From NCBI RefSeq assembly GCF_051781005.1, contig NZ_JBPWOA010000023.1:62001-126000 (forward strand): a stretch of 64,000 nt of DNA, written 5' to 3'. This DNA comes from Anabaena sp051781005. GTDB lineage: Bacteria > Cyanobacteriota > Cyanobacteriia > Cyanobacteriales > Nostocaceae. The notes beneath the pieces were generated by a model. It was not told where the DNA came from. It made no database searches and saw nothing but the letters and a program-made list of their open reading frames with translations. Position numbers and translations under genes: made by a program. Shown piece after piece: positions 54,224-63,859 of this stretch (positions are counted from its first letter, which is position 1; each line of letters opens with the position of its first letter).

Positions 54224-57200
54224 TTAAACAGAACTTAGCTGTTTTTGTTCTGAAGTGGCTTCAGGATTGGCTTCAGGACTGTCAGATTCAGAAGGTGGAA
54301 CTAACTGCCAGAACTTGGGTAAAAATTCTGCCCAGTTTTGTAAAATTAGCTGTGCTTTGGGTGAGTTAGTGCGATCGCTATGAGCTTTAATCAATTCATA
54401 AAGTTGTTTCGCACCAGTTTCTGTAACTACGCGCTGAGTTTTAACAATAGCCTTGTTAACTAACTCAGGGAAAGCATCATCTTCATCTAAGAAGTATCCC
54501 AGTCCCCCGGTCATCCCCGCACCTACGTTACGGCCGACTTTACCCAGAACTACAATCACACCACCAGTCATATACTCGCAGCAGTGATCTCCAGCCCCTT
54601 CAATGACTGCTGTACCTTTAGAATTACGCACAGCGAAACGTTCTCCGGCTAAACCGTTGGCAAATAATACGCCACCAGTCGCACCATAGAGACAGGTATT
54701 GCCAACAATCACGTTTTGTGATGAGTCATAACTTGCCTCTGCTGGGGGTTTAATGATAATTTCCCCACCGTGCATCCCTTTACCAACATAGTCGTTAGCT
54801 TCCCCTGTTAAAGTCAGAGTTAAGCCAGGCAGGTTAAACGCACCAAAGCTTTGCCCGACACTACCTTGAAAATTGAGGTTAATTTGCCCTTCAAAGCCGC
54901 TATCACCATACTGGGATGCGATCGCTCCTGCTAATCTTGAACCCACCGTTCTATCGGTGTTAACAACGTTAAAAGTCTTACTGATTATCGATTGATTGCT
55001 AATTGCGGCTTGAATATCCCCATCAGCTAAAATCTGGTCATCTAAAACAGATCCATTGCTGTGGACTTTTTCATGCTCTAACCAGCTACGGTTTTGTTTT
55101 GCATCTGGTAGCTTAGTTAAGCAGTCTAGGTTCAGGGCTTGAGTTTTATTCAATTTCACATCAGAACGGACAGTGAACAAATCCGCCCTACCAGTCAATT
55201 CTGTCAAGGAACGATAACCCAGTTTAGCTAATAGACTGCGTACTTCTTCAGCGACAAAATAGAAGAAATTAACCACGTTTTCGGGGATACCTGTAAAGCG
55301 TTGGCGTAATTCTTCTTTTTGAGTAGCCACACCTTTGGGACAGGTATTTAAATGACATACCCGCGCCATAATACAACCTTCAGCAATCATGGCGATGGAA
55401 CCGAAACCGAACTCTTCAGCGCCCATTAAAGCCCCAACTAGGACATCCCAGCCACTCTTGAGACCACCATCAACTCTTAAGGTGACGCGATCGCGCAATC
55501 CATTTTCCATCAACACCCGATGTACTTCACTTAGACCGAGTTCCCACGGGCTACCAGCGTGTTTAATGGAACTTAAAGGAGATGCGCCAGTACCACCATC
55601 ATGACCGGAAATTTGGATAATATCGGCGTTGGCTTTGGCTACACCAGCCGCAATTGTACCAATCCCAATTTCAGCCACCAATTTTACTGAAACCTGTGCT
55701 TTCGGGTTAATTTGATGCAGGTCAAAAATCAACTGTGCTAGGTCTTCAATGGAGTAGATGTCATGGTGTGGGGGTGGGGAAATCAAAGTTACACCAGGTT
55801 TAGAACGGCGTAACATGGCGATATAGGGACTGACTTTTGGACCCGGTAACTGTCCACCTTCACCTGGTTTTGCACCTTGGGCAATTTTGATTTCAATTTG
55901 TTTGGCGCTGGCTAGGTATCCTGGAGTGACACCAAAACGACCGGAAGCGACTTGTTTGATGGCGCTAGAAGCTGTGTCACCATTTCTCAAACCATTCAAA
56001 TGGGGGAGAGTGGGTGAATGTCCCGTTGCGTCAACATCATTTAATACTTTGTAACGAACGGGATCTTCCCCACCTTCACCAGAGTTAGATTTACCACCAA
56101 TGCGATTCATAGCGATCGCTAAAGTTTCATGAGCTTCCCGTGATAAAGCACCTAAAGACATTCCTCCAGTACAGAAGCGTTGAGCAATCTCACTGACTGA
56201 TTCAACTTCTTCGATGGGGATAGATGTGCGATCGCTTGTAAAATCTAATAAATCCCTCAAAGCCGTTGCTGGTCTACTTTGCAAATGCTGTTTATAAACT
56301 TCGTAATGGTCATAATTCTTCCCATCTACAGCCTTATGCAGCGCCTTCACCAGTTCCGGGCTATTGCTATGATATTCACCACCGGGACGATACTGGACAA
56401 ATCCCAAGTTTTCCAACTTCTTGGCTGACAGTTCTGGGAAACCCTTGCTGTGGAAAGAAAGCACCTCTTGAGCTAGTTCTTTACAACTCAGCCCACCAAT
56501 ACGGGAAGTTGTCCCTCGGAAACCTAAAGCTAACAAATCTCCACCAATACCAATAGCTTCAAATATTTGTGCTGCTTGATAGCTAGAAAGCAGAGAAATT
56601 CCCATTTTTGAGAGAATTTTCAACAAACCTGATTCTACAGCTTGGCGATAATTTGCGATCGCCTGTTCCAGAGTCAGATTATTAATTTTCCCCCTTTGCA
56701 TAAACTGTTGCGTTTTCGGGTCAGACCACCAATCACGCACAGTATCCAAAGCCATATACGGGCAAACCGCACCAGCCCCGTATCCCAATAGACAAGCAAA
56801 ATGATGGGTACTCCAACATTGGGCCGTATGAACAACCAAAGATGTTTTCATCCGCACACCTTCGCGGATTAAATAATGGTGAACCGCACCCACAGCCAAT
56901 AAAGGCGGAATATAGGTATATTCTGCACTTATCCCCTTTTTTTCACCCTGATTAAGAGTTGGGTGAATCTTATCACTCAATATCAAAATCTTCGCACCAG
57001 CCCGCACTGATTCCGCCGCTTGTTTTTGTAAAGCTTCCACAGCAGCTTTTAAACTATCTGGCCCAGCAGCAATGGAGAACAAAGTTGACAACTCAGCAGT
57101 CGCAAAACCGGACAGCTTAATTGCTTCTAACTCACTTTCCGTCAGCACAGGTGATTCTAGCTTCAGTCTGCGGGCGTGTTCTGGTTGAGGATCTAATAAA

Positions 57201-58942
57201 TTACCTCTTTCACCCAATTCCACAGTCAAGGACATCACCAGCTTTTCCCGTAATGGGTCAATAGGTGGGTTTGTCACCTGAGCAAAACGCTGTTTGAAAT
57301 AGTCATACAGCAAATGGGGTTTTTCTGATAGCACCGCTAAAGGAATATCATCCCCCATGCAGAAAGTCGGTTCTGCACCAGTATTAGCCATAGGCTGAAT
57401 CACCATTTCTACATCTTCTGTCGTGTAGCCAAAAGCAATTTGCTGTTGCAGTAAAGTTTGTTTATCCAGTTTGTCAGCAGTTAGATGTCCATTGTCAGTT
57501 GGATGATGACCGTTACCATTGCCATTATGTACGGGCGGGGTTTCCCCGCCCTGACTAACTAACTGTTTTAGTTCCTGACGGTGTTGTTGCAACCAATCGC
57601 CATAGGGATGTAAGTTAGCAATACGCTGTTTAATTTCCCAGTTCTTCAAAATCTCATTGCTGCTTAAATCCACAGCAATCATTTGTCCTGGTCCCAATCT
57701 GCCTTTTTCCAAAATGTCAGCTTCTGGAAATTCGATCACACCTGCTTCGGAAGCAACCACAATATAGTCATCTTTAGTAATCACATAGCGAGCAGGTCTT
57801 AAACCATTGCGGTCTAAAGTTGCACCAACTCTTTTCCCATCACTAAATACCAAAAGTGCGGGGCCGTCCCAGGCTTCTTGCAAACCGCTGTAATATTCGT
57901 AGAAATCAACAATTTCCGGATAATTCTGTAAGGAAGGTTGATTTTTGTAAGCCTCTGGAACCATCATCATTAAGGCTTCCAAGGGGCTGCGGCCAGAACG
58001 GACGAGCAACTCCAGCACGTTGTCAAGTGTAGCTGAATCGCTGCTGTCAATATTTACCAGTGGCTTAAATTCATCTTCTCGACCATTCCACACTGGATGA
58101 TTTAAGGTGGCTTCTCGTGCCATCATCCAGTTAATGTTACCCAACAGTGTATTGATTTCGCCATTGTGACCCAATAGCCGCATTGGTTGCGCCAAAGGCC
58201 ATTTCGGCATCGTGTTGGTACTAAATCGGCGATGATAAACAGCAAAAGCGATTTTAAAAGCTGGATTTTTTAAATCTTCGTAAAACTCTCCCAATACCGC
58301 CGAACGCACCATCCCTTTGTAGACAATTGTGCGGCTAGATAAGGAGCAGACATAAAATTCTTCTGAGATATTTTTGGCAGCTTTGAAAATGCGACGGCGG
58401 GTAATATACAGTTCCCGTTCTAATTCATCACCGCTTTTATCAGCCGAAGCTAAAAAAACTTGTTCTATTTGGGGTTGATTCTCTTTTGCTTGCAACCCTA
58501 AGACATCTGAATGCACAGGGACTACTCGCCAGCCCAGTACAGTGAATTTTTCTTCAGCCGCTACTTGCTCAAATACAGCTTTTGCTTGTTGGGCTGCTTT
58601 CTGGTCTTGGGGTAAGAATATCATTCCTACCGCCATTTTGCCAGTGTTGGCAACATCAATTCCTTCTTGTTGAAACAATTCCCAAGGAATCGCTGTCAAG
58701 ATGCCTGCACCATCACCAGAATCTTGGTCAGCACTACAACCACCTCTATGTTCTAAGCAGGTAAGAGCAGTTAGAGCTTTTACCAAAATTTCATGGCTGG
58801 AACTATTTTGGCGATGAGCAATAAAACCTACACCACAAGCATCTCTTTCTTCTACTAACCACTTTTGCCCTTGGTAGGTATCTTTAATTTCCATTTCCGA
58901 CGATGTGATTTTTTGACCCTGATTTAACTGTTGATGATTCAT
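54224..58942 (-). CDS. glsF: Ferredoxin-dependent glutamate synthase
   Basis: Protein of 1572 residues, full length for the single-chain enzyme that makes two glutamates from glutamine and 2-oxoglutarate with electrons from ferredoxin. The N-terminal glutaminase has its nucleophile Cys36 in RDACGVGFIAHRQ, implying removal of a 35-residue propeptide. The central and FMN domains include GEGGEDPVRYKVLN, GQLPGPKVSPYIAMLRRSKP and HDGGTGASPLSSIKHAGSPW. The 3Fe-4S cysteines are in ARVCHLNTCPKG. The beta-helix C-terminal domain (GATGGVLFANGLAGERFAVR) is complete. No small NADPH subunit gene (gltD) is adjacent, which supports the ferredoxin type. A dispersed palindrome adds about ten residues near 467. 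I found no NtcA-type GTA-N8-TAC site directly upstream. Confidence 0.95.
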   Translation of the reverse strand: MNHQQLNQGQKITSSEMEIKDTYQGQKWLVEERDACGVGFIAHRQNSSSHEILVKALTALTCLEHRGGCSADQDSGDGAGILTAIPWELFQQEGIDVANTGKMAVGMIFLPQDQKAAQQAKAVFEQVAAEEKFTVLGWRVVPVHSDVLGLQAKENQPQIEQVFLASADKSGDELERELYITRRRIFKAAKNISEEFYVCSLSSRTIVYKGMVRSAVLGEFYEDLKNPAFKIAFAVYHRRFSTNTMPKWPLAQPMRLLGHNGEINTLLGNINWMMAREATLNHPVWNGREDEFKPLVNIDSSDSATLDNVLELLVRSGRSPLEALMMMVPEAYKNQPSLQNYPEIVDFYEYYSGLQEAWDGPALLVFSDGKRVGATLDRNGLRPARYVITKDDYIVVASEAGVIEFPEADILEKGRLGPGQMIAVDLSSNEILKNWEIKQRIANLHPYGDWLQQHRQELKQLVSQGGETPPVHNGNGNGHHPTDNGHLTADKLDKQTLLQQQIAFGYTTEDVEMVIQPMANTGAEPTFCMGDDIPLAVLSEKPHLLYDYFKQRFAQVTNPPIDPLREKLVMSLTVELGERGNLLDPQPEHARRLKLESPVLTESELEAIKLSGFATAELSTLFSIAAGPDSLKAAVEALQKQAAESVRAGAKILILSDKIHPTLNQGEKKGISAEYTYIPPLLAVGAVHHYLIREGVRMKTSLVVHTAQCWSTHHFACLLGYGAGAVCPYMALDTVRDWWSDPKTQQFMQRGKINNLTLEQAIANYRQAVESGLLKILSKMGISLLSSYQAAQIFEAIGIGGDLLALGFRGTTSRIGGLSCKELAQEVLSFHSKGFPELSAKKLENLGFVQYRPGGEYHSNSPELVKALHKAVDGKNYDHYEVYKQHLQSRPATALRDLLDFTSDRTSIPIEEVESVSEIAQRFCTGGMSLGALSREAHETLAIAMNRIGGKSNSGEGGEDPVRYKVLNDVDATGHSPTLPHLNGLRNGDTASSAIKQVASGRFGVTPGYLASAKQIEIKIAQGAKPGEGGQLPGPKVSPYIAMLRRSKPGVTLISPPPHHDIYSIEDLAQLIFDLHQINPKAQVSVKLVAEIGIGTIAAGVAKANADIIQISGHDGGTGASPLSSIKHAGSPWELGLSEVHRVLMENGLRDRVTLRVDGGLKSGWDVLVGALMGAEEFGFGSIAMIAEGCIMARVCHLNTCPKGVATQKEELRQRFTGIPENVVNFFYFVAEEVRSLLAKLGYRSLTELTGRADLFTVRSDVKLNKTQALNLDCLTKLPDAKQNRSWLEHEKVHSNGSVLDDQILADGDIQAAISNQSIISKTFNVVNTDRTVGSRLAGAIASQYGDSGFEGQINLNFQGSVGQSFGAFNLPGLTLTLTGEANDYVGKGMHGGEIIIKPPAEASYDSSQNVIVGNTCLYGATGGVLFANGLAGERFAVRNSKGTAVIEGAGDHCCEYMTGGVIVVLGKVGRNVGAGMTGGLGYFLDEDDAFPELVNKAIVKTQRVVTETGAKQLYELIKAHSDRTNSPKAQLILQNWAEFLPKFWQLVPPSESDSPEANPEATSEQKQLSSV
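57533..57551. repeat. GGGCGGGG palindrome (copy 4) in frame inside glsF
   Basis: GGGCGGGG-TTT-CCCCGCCC lies inside the glsF reading frame and encodes GGETPPVHNG-type residues in a low-complexity linker (NGNGNGHHPTDNGH) after the glutaminase domain. The frame is kept. It is the only copy of the family inside a gene here. Confidence 0.75.
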
Positions 58943-59722
58943 ACTCTATTCCTGAAATGTTGAGTTACAGATTTTGCCACTGTTGCTACTGCTGGGAAAA
59001 AAATTTCTAAGATTGAGCGTTGGAGAAATAAATAGTCACGAAAATTTAGGGAAAAAAAATTTTAACTTCGAGTTAACTTTTTAGCTCACTCGTGTTAAAA
59101 TCACGACGTTATTTTTTTATTTGCTTATGCACTGCTGGAAAAACTAACTTTGTGCGAATAATCTGGTTTCCCTGACATTACTTGTATTTAATGTGGTAAA
59201 GCTAAGTATTTTTTCAATCCTTTTTCGACCAGATAAAGGATAACTGTCAGATATCACCTATCTCGGCATACCTGAGATCAAATTTCAACTGAACAGTCTA
59301 ATGTCCTGAAAGCCGCAATTATCCTGATGCAGCACCAAAGTCAGCGTATTACACTATATGCCCATTTGACAATTCCTAAAATATCTTCTGTTGTCGTCTA
59401 TATTTTTGCTGCTTATTTATTGCCATCTGTCTTGCTATCAACTAGACCTCACTTAAAGTCGCAACAGTGGCAGCTATCGGTGAGCAGGGAATTTTTTCAT
59501 CTAGATTTAAATATCAAGACTACTATTATAGCTTGTTTAAGGATGGTGTCCTTAAGAACATTGTGCGTTGGTAATTTTGGCGTGAAATTTGCTTGCCAGT
59601 TTTTACAAGATATAAAAATCCAACCTACATAATATCATGTTTGTTGAAAAGCAAAAACATATTTTTTTAATATTTCCTCATACTAGCTTAAGCTGGTAAC
59701 GTTCAAAAGTACTTAGATCAGG
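58943..59722. other. Divergent intergenic region upstream of glsF
   Basis: This 780-base region separates glsF (minus) from the phosphodiester-glycosidase-like gene (plus) and must hold both promoters. A 101-codon open frame at 59327-59632 has no family match, a weak start and no ribosome site, so I do not call it a gene. The A/T-rich runs near 59041-59100 are the most promoter-like part. Confidence 0.4.
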
Positions 59723-61690
59723 ATGGTCAAAATGCCGAATCGTTGCCAACAATCACAGATGAATACCCTTGTCCTCATTAGCAATAGCAAGTTTTTCCGC
59801 TGCTCTGTGTCCTCCATTCTTTTGACAGCGCTGTGCTTAACTGCTGGTGCGACTAAAGCTCAAGAGTCGGCTGCAAATACTCAATCTTTGCCAAGCTCTA
59901 TTTCCCAATTGCCAACACCTGCTTCATCACAAGTGATACCATCTGGTAATCAAATTACTCTCAATGGTCGTACAGTACAAGGAGCCTGGTTACAGCAACG
60001 AGGAAGTGATGGTACGGTGACAACTCATCTTAGTGATGGGACGCTGAGACAATTGATGGGGGTAGATTTATTAAGTAGCAGCAATCCTAATCAACAACCA
60101 GTGGAGTGGTTTTCGTCGGGTATACCAGCACTTAACACCAAGTTGTTGGGAGGATATCGCTATTTAGATATTTCGAGTTTTGCTCAAACAGCGGGCTGGC
60201 AAATGCAAGCCAATGGTAATATTTTGGTAATTTCTACCCCGCCAGCCCAAGTCAACAATATTCGTCAGGGTAAACAAACTTGGGGTGACAGACTTGTTGT
60301 TGATTTAGATCGTCCAACTCCGTGGAAAGTTGCACAAGGCCAACCTATAAAAAGACCTGTTAATCCCAACGCGCCAACTAACAAACCGACTACACCACTG
60401 AATAGGGAATGGATAGTTACCCTGGATAGTAAGGCTGATAACGGCTTAATTCAACGTTATGCACCCCAACCGACAACACCACCAGACCAGTTAAAACAGT
60501 TACCGACTTCTGAACCACTGATTCAAAAAGTGGAGATGGTTAGTAACCAAACAAATATTCATCTTAGCGTTCCCTTTGGATTATCTCCTCGAATTAGTGC
60601 GATCGCTAACCCCAATCGTTTAGTGATTGATATTCGACCTGATGCTTTGGTAGCAAGGGATATTACCTGGGCTAAGGGATTACGCTGGCAACAAAGGTTT
60701 ATTAATTTAGGTACAGAAAGCTTTCCTGTGGTTTGGTTAGAAGTTAATCCCCGTGAAGTGGGTATCACACTAAAACCAATATGGGCAAGTTCTGATATCT
60801 TAGCGGGTACTGCTCCTTTGATTCAAACTGCACAACGTTATTTAGCTGTAGCAGGTATTAATGGGGGTTATTTTAACCGCAATAATAAATTTCCTTTGGG
60901 GGCAATTCGTCAGAATAATCAGTGGATATCAGGGCCAATTTTAAACCGAGGAGCGATCGCTTGGAATGATTCAGGACAATTTTATTTTGGTCGTCTCACT
61001 TTAAATGAAACTTTAATCAGTGCCAATAACAAGCCTTTACCAATTCTTTTTCTTAACAGCGGCTACGTACAAAGCGGCATAGCCCGTTACACCTCAGCAT
61101 GGGGAGCTAGTTATACACCCATCATTGATAATGAAATTCTTCTAGTCGTCCAAAATAACCAAATTACCAATCAGTTATCTGGTGGAAAAGCTGGTACAAC
61201 TAATATTCCTATTCCCCAAAACGGCTACATACTAACTCTACGCGGCACTGCTACCAGTAACGCATCTCAATTACCTATTGGCACAAAAGTCAGTCTTAAC
61301 AGCACCACTACACCCAATGAGTTTAGCAATTACCCCTACATAATCGGTGCAGGCCCATTATTATTACAAAATCGGCAAATTGTTCTTGATGCCAAAGCCG
61401 AAAAATTCAGCGCCGCCTTCATCGCCGAAAAAGCTATTCGTAGCGGTATTTGTACCACCACAACAGGTAATCTGCTCATTACTGCCGTACATACTCGCGC
61501 TGGCGGACATGGACCCACCTTAGCCGAACACGCCCAATTAATGCAAGTTATGGGCTGTGTGAATGCCCTCAATTTGGACGGTGGTAGTTCTACAAGTTTA
61601 TACCTGGGAGGGCAACTACTAGACCGTTCCCCCAATACAGCAGCCCGTGTCCATAACGGTATCGGTATTTTTTTGAACCCACAGCCATAA
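59723..61690 (+). CDS. Exported phosphodiester glycosidase (NAGPA-domain) protein
   Basis: Protein of 655 residues. A signal peptide follows a 20-residue n-region (SSILLTALCLTAGATKAQES); ATG 59759 is an alternative start. After a Gln/Pro/Thr-rich stretch comes a copper-amine-oxidase-N-like region (QITLNGRTVQGAWLQQRGSD), then an AMIN-like beta domain (HLSVPFGLSPRISAIANPNR, LVIDIRPD). The C-terminal 350 residues are the phosphodiester glycosidase domain, with RYLAVAGINGGYFNRNNKFP, GPILNRGAIAWNDSGQFYFG and the closing VNALNLDGGSSTSLYLGG. The family cleaves sugar-phosphodiester bonds in envelope polymers. AMIN-like parts bind cell wall, so it probably works in the periplasm. Confidence 0.85.
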   Translation: MVKMPNRCQQSQMNTLVLISNSKFFRCSVSSILLTALCLTAGATKAQESAANTQSLPSSISQLPTPASSQVIPSGNQITLNGRTVQGAWLQQRGSDGTVTTHLSDGTLRQLMGVDLLSSSNPNQQPVEWFSSGIPALNTKLLGGYRYLDISSFAQTAGWQMQANGNILVISTPPAQVNNIRQGKQTWGDRLVVDLDRPTPWKVAQGQPIKRPVNPNAPTNKPTTPLNREWIVTLDSKADNGLIQRYAPQPTTPPDQLKQLPTSEPLIQKVEMVSNQTNIHLSVPFGLSPRISAIANPNRLVIDIRPDALVARDITWAKGLRWQQRFINLGTESFPVVWLEVNPREVGITLKPIWASSDILAGTAPLIQTAQRYLAVAGINGGYFNRNNKFPLGAIRQNNQWISGPILNRGAIAWNDSGQFYFGRLTLNETLISANNKPLPILFLNSGYVQSGIARYTSAWGASYTPIIDNEILLVVQNNQITNQLSGGKAGTTNIPIPQNGYILTLRGTATSNASQLPIGTKVSLNSTTTPNEFSNYPYIIGAGPLLLQNRQIVLDAKAEKFSAAFIAEKAIRSGICTTTTGNLLITAVHTRAGGHGPTLAEHAQLMQVMGCVNALNLDGGSSTSLYLGGQLLDRSPNTAARVHNGIGIFLNPQP

Positions 61691-61707
61691 ACCTACTCAA
61701 AACTAAA

Positions 61708-61780
61708 TAGGACTCACACAAAAAACCGCTGAAACTCTTATTTCTCAGTGTCCTCTGCGTCCTCTGTGGTTCGTTTTTCC
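61708..61780 (-). repeat. Diverged copy of the TAGGACTTACGCA element
   Basis: TAGGACTCACACAAAAAACC, then CTCTTATTTCTC and GTGTCCTCTGCGTCCTCTG match the reverse complement of 22742-22845. Only one end is recognisable. It lies in the 400-base gap after the glycosidase gene (61691-62093), in which I see nothing else. Confidence 0.65.
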
Positions 61781-62093
61781 TAACTTGTCCGTAACTTCTG
61801 CTAAAAATGTAAAACTATCAAAAATAGGTTCTAATTTCGCATCTTAAATTTTCCCCAAACGCTGATTCCGCAATACTTTTTTAAAGCTGCGAACAAGCTG
61901 GGTTTTTTATTGATGAAGAATTAGTGTAGACCCAAGACTTTCACTGGGAATAGGTTACGCCATAACATCTGATTTTGCTATGGTTATCAAAGTGAAATTA
62001 ATTTGCTAATTCTCGCACTGGCAATATCAGCCACAATTCTCTCCTCAATTATTAAGAATCATAAAATTTTGTATGTCCCAAAATGAGGTAACT

Positions 62094-62513
62094 ATGGCTC
62101 AATTGACAGAAACCACACCAACTAACACTCTACCCTTTAGCGCCGCACTTAATTCTAGAAGTATTGCTGCAAGTGAACTACGTCCTTGGGGTTCTTTTAC
62201 AGTTTTAGAAGAAGGGCGCGGATATAAAATTAAACGCATTGAAGTTAAACCTGGACATCGCCTCAGTCTACAAATGCACCACCACCGCAGCGAACATTGG
62301 ATTGTTGTCTCAGGTACAGCTAAGGTAGTTTGTGGTGAGAAAGAAATTTTACTGAGTAATAATCAGTCAACCTATGTACCTCAATGCACCGTTCATCGTT
62401 TAGAGAATCCTGGAGTGATTCCCTTAATTTTGATTGAAGTGCAGAATGGTGAATACTTGGGCGAAGATGATATTATTCGTTACCAAGATGACTATGCTCG
62501 CAGTGAAAGATAG
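62094..62513 (+). CDS. Cupin, mannose-6-phosphate isomerase type II-like
   Basis: A 139-residue single cupin from ATG 62094 (GAGGTAAC gives a ribosome site 5 bases upstream; an ATG at 62073 in the same frame is the alternative). The cupin core ELRPWGSFTVLEEGRGYKIK, then KPGHRLSLQMHHHRSEHWIV supplies the metal histidines (HHHRSEHW), and YVPQCTVHRLENPGVIPLIL closes the fold. It matches the C-terminal isomerase domain of bifunctional ManC enzymes, present here without the guanylyltransferase. It could feed mannose-6-phosphate to GDP-mannose synthesis, which would suit the mannosyltransferase locus, but the link is inference. Confidence 0.8.
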   Translation: MAQLTETTPTNTLPFSAALNSRSIAASELRPWGSFTVLEEGRGYKIKRIEVKPGHRLSLQMHHHRSEHWIVVSGTAKVVCGEKEILLSNNQSTYVPQCTVHRLENPGVIPLILIEVQNGEYLGEDDIIRYQDDYARSER

Positions 62514-62670
62514 AGATGGAGACTGGGGCGTTGGGGGAGTATTTTTCTGTCGGCCTTCTGCCCCTGGACTTGATAGTGCAGCGTAGCGTATAACTCCTAC
62601 GTCCTTACGCAAGCTATAGCCATACTCCTGTAATATTGAATATGGAGTTTCGGATCGCTATAAAAATTCC

Positions 62671-62997
62671 ATGATTCAATTGAGTCTAGCCGCCGTTAAT
62701 GAGATCCAGCGATTAAAATCCAAACAACAGCCAAACATATTTTTTCGCTTACAAATCAAGCCTGGTGGCTGTTCTGGCTTGTTTTATGATATTGCTTTTG
62801 ATGAAGTAGTCAAGGTAGAAGATCAGGTTTTCGACTTGGATCATATTCAAGTCATCATAGATAATGAAACCCTCAATTACATCAAAGGTTTGAAATTAGA
62901 TTATTCGGAGGATCTTATGGGTGGGGGTTTTCGGTTCCACAACCCATTAGCAATCTCTACCTGTAGCTGTGGTAATTCTTTCTCTATTATTCAGTAA
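62671..62997 (+). CDS. IscA/HesB-like iron-sulfur cluster carrier
   Basis: A 108-residue A-type carrier. It has MIQLSLAAVNEIQRLKSKQQ and the three conserved cysteines, one in KPGGCSGLFYDIAF and two in STCSCGNSFSI (C-x-C-G). EDLMGGGFRFHNPLA precedes them as in the family. Such proteins hand iron-sulfur clusters to target enzymes. It stands 118 bases upstream of rpsL on the same strand but behind a separate rpsL promoter. Several paralogues usually exist in cyanobacteria, so I give no symbol. Confidence 0.9.
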   Translation: MIQLSLAAVNEIQRLKSKQQPNIFFRLQIKPGGCSGLFYDIAFDEVVKVEDQVFDLDHIQVIIDNETLNYIKGLKLDYSEDLMGGGFRFHNPLAISTCSCGNSFSIIQ

Positions 62998-63038
62998 GCG
63001 ATTAGGAATGCACAACTGAATAACTAACAAAATAATAA

Positions 63039-63068
63039 TTGACATAAAAACACAAAAAACGCTATAAT
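63039..63068 (+). promoter_or_regulatory. Consensus sigma-70 promoter of rpsL
   Basis: A perfect -35 TTGACA (63039-63044) and a perfect -10 TATAAT (63063-63068) with 18-base spacing lie 47 bases upstream of the rpsL start. This suggests strong, housekeeping-sigma transcription of the str operon. Confidence 0.8.
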
Positions 63069-63115
63069 CAGGATTTGTTAAAATAGAACATAAGCAGCTT
63101 TACGCGCTGTAACTC

Positions 63116-63499
63116 ATGCCAACAATACAGCAGCTAATACGCACAGAACGCGAACAAGCGCGTCAGAAAACCAAGTCCCCTGCTCTGAAACAATGCCCTC
63201 AACGCCGAGGAGTTTGTACCAGAGTATACACAACTACACCTAAAAAACCTAACTCAGCTCTCCGCAAAGTAGCAAGAGTCAGACTAACTTCTGGATTTGA
63301 AGTCACAGCTTACATTCCAGGCATTGGTCATAACTTGCAAGAACACTCTGTTGTGATGATTCGTGGTGGTCGGGTGAAGGACTTACCGGGCGTGAGATAC
63401 CACATTATTCGTGGCACGTTAGATACAGCCGGAGTTAAAGACCGCAAGCAAGGACGTTCCAAATATGGAACTAAGCGCCCTAAAGAAGCTAAAAAATAG
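63116..63499 (+). CDS. rpsL: 30S ribosomal protein S12
   Basis: Protein of 127 residues, standard for cyanobacterial S12. MPTIQQLIRTEREQARQKTK, CPQRRGVCTRVYTTTPKKPN and SALRKVARVRLTSGFEVTAY are near-invariant. The decoding-centre loops PKKPNSALRK and RGGRVKDLPGVRYH are intact, including Lys in TPKKPN, so no streptomycin-resistance change is evident. It is the first gene of the str operon, behind a consensus promoter. The gap to rpsG is 360 bases. Confidence 0.98.
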   Translation: MPTIQQLIRTEREQARQKTKSPALKQCPQRRGVCTRVYTTTPKKPNSALRKVARVRLTSGFEVTAYIPGIGHNLQEHSVVMIRGGRVKDLPGVRYHIIRGTLDTAGVKDRKQGRSKYGTKRPKEAKK

Positions 63500-63859
63500 G
63501 AACTAGGCGATTAATCGCATCAACAACGATTAATCGTCTCACCTCAAGCCCCATAAAACACAAAATATAGCGGTGTCTTCTTGTTTAAGAAATCAAGCTG
63601 TAACTTGCACTAAGCGAGCAAGTGTAAGGGTTTTAAAGCCGAATACTTTAATGCGATCGCAGCACTTTAATGTAAATATTAAAGTTAATCATGTAGTCGC
63701 CTTGTGTGTCTGGTAGAGGGTTAGGACAAATTAGTTTAGCCTTGTTGTGACTAAAGCTAAAACTCAAGGAAATTTGAGCGGCTACTTACACATCTTTTAG
63801 GCTCCTATGTTCTGATAGCATATAATTTCGTTGCCAAATTCCGAATTTAAGGATGAAGT
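63500..63859 (+). other. Long rpsL-rpsG spacer
   Basis: A 360-base gap without a gene separates two genes that are usually co-transcribed. It holds a small hairpin (ACTTGC/GCAAGT near 63605-63625), one HIP1 site (near 63653) and an AAGGA ribosome site for rpsG (about 63848-63852). It could contain a second promoter or an autoregulatory leader. Confidence 0.45.

Noticed and set aside
58943..59100. NtcA-type nitrogen-control site upstream of glsF
   Set aside because: I found no GTA-N8-TAC pattern in the near upstream sequence on either strand.
59327..59632. 101-codon open frame upstream of the glycosidase gene
   Set aside because: No ribosome site, no family pattern and mixed composition; treated as chance.
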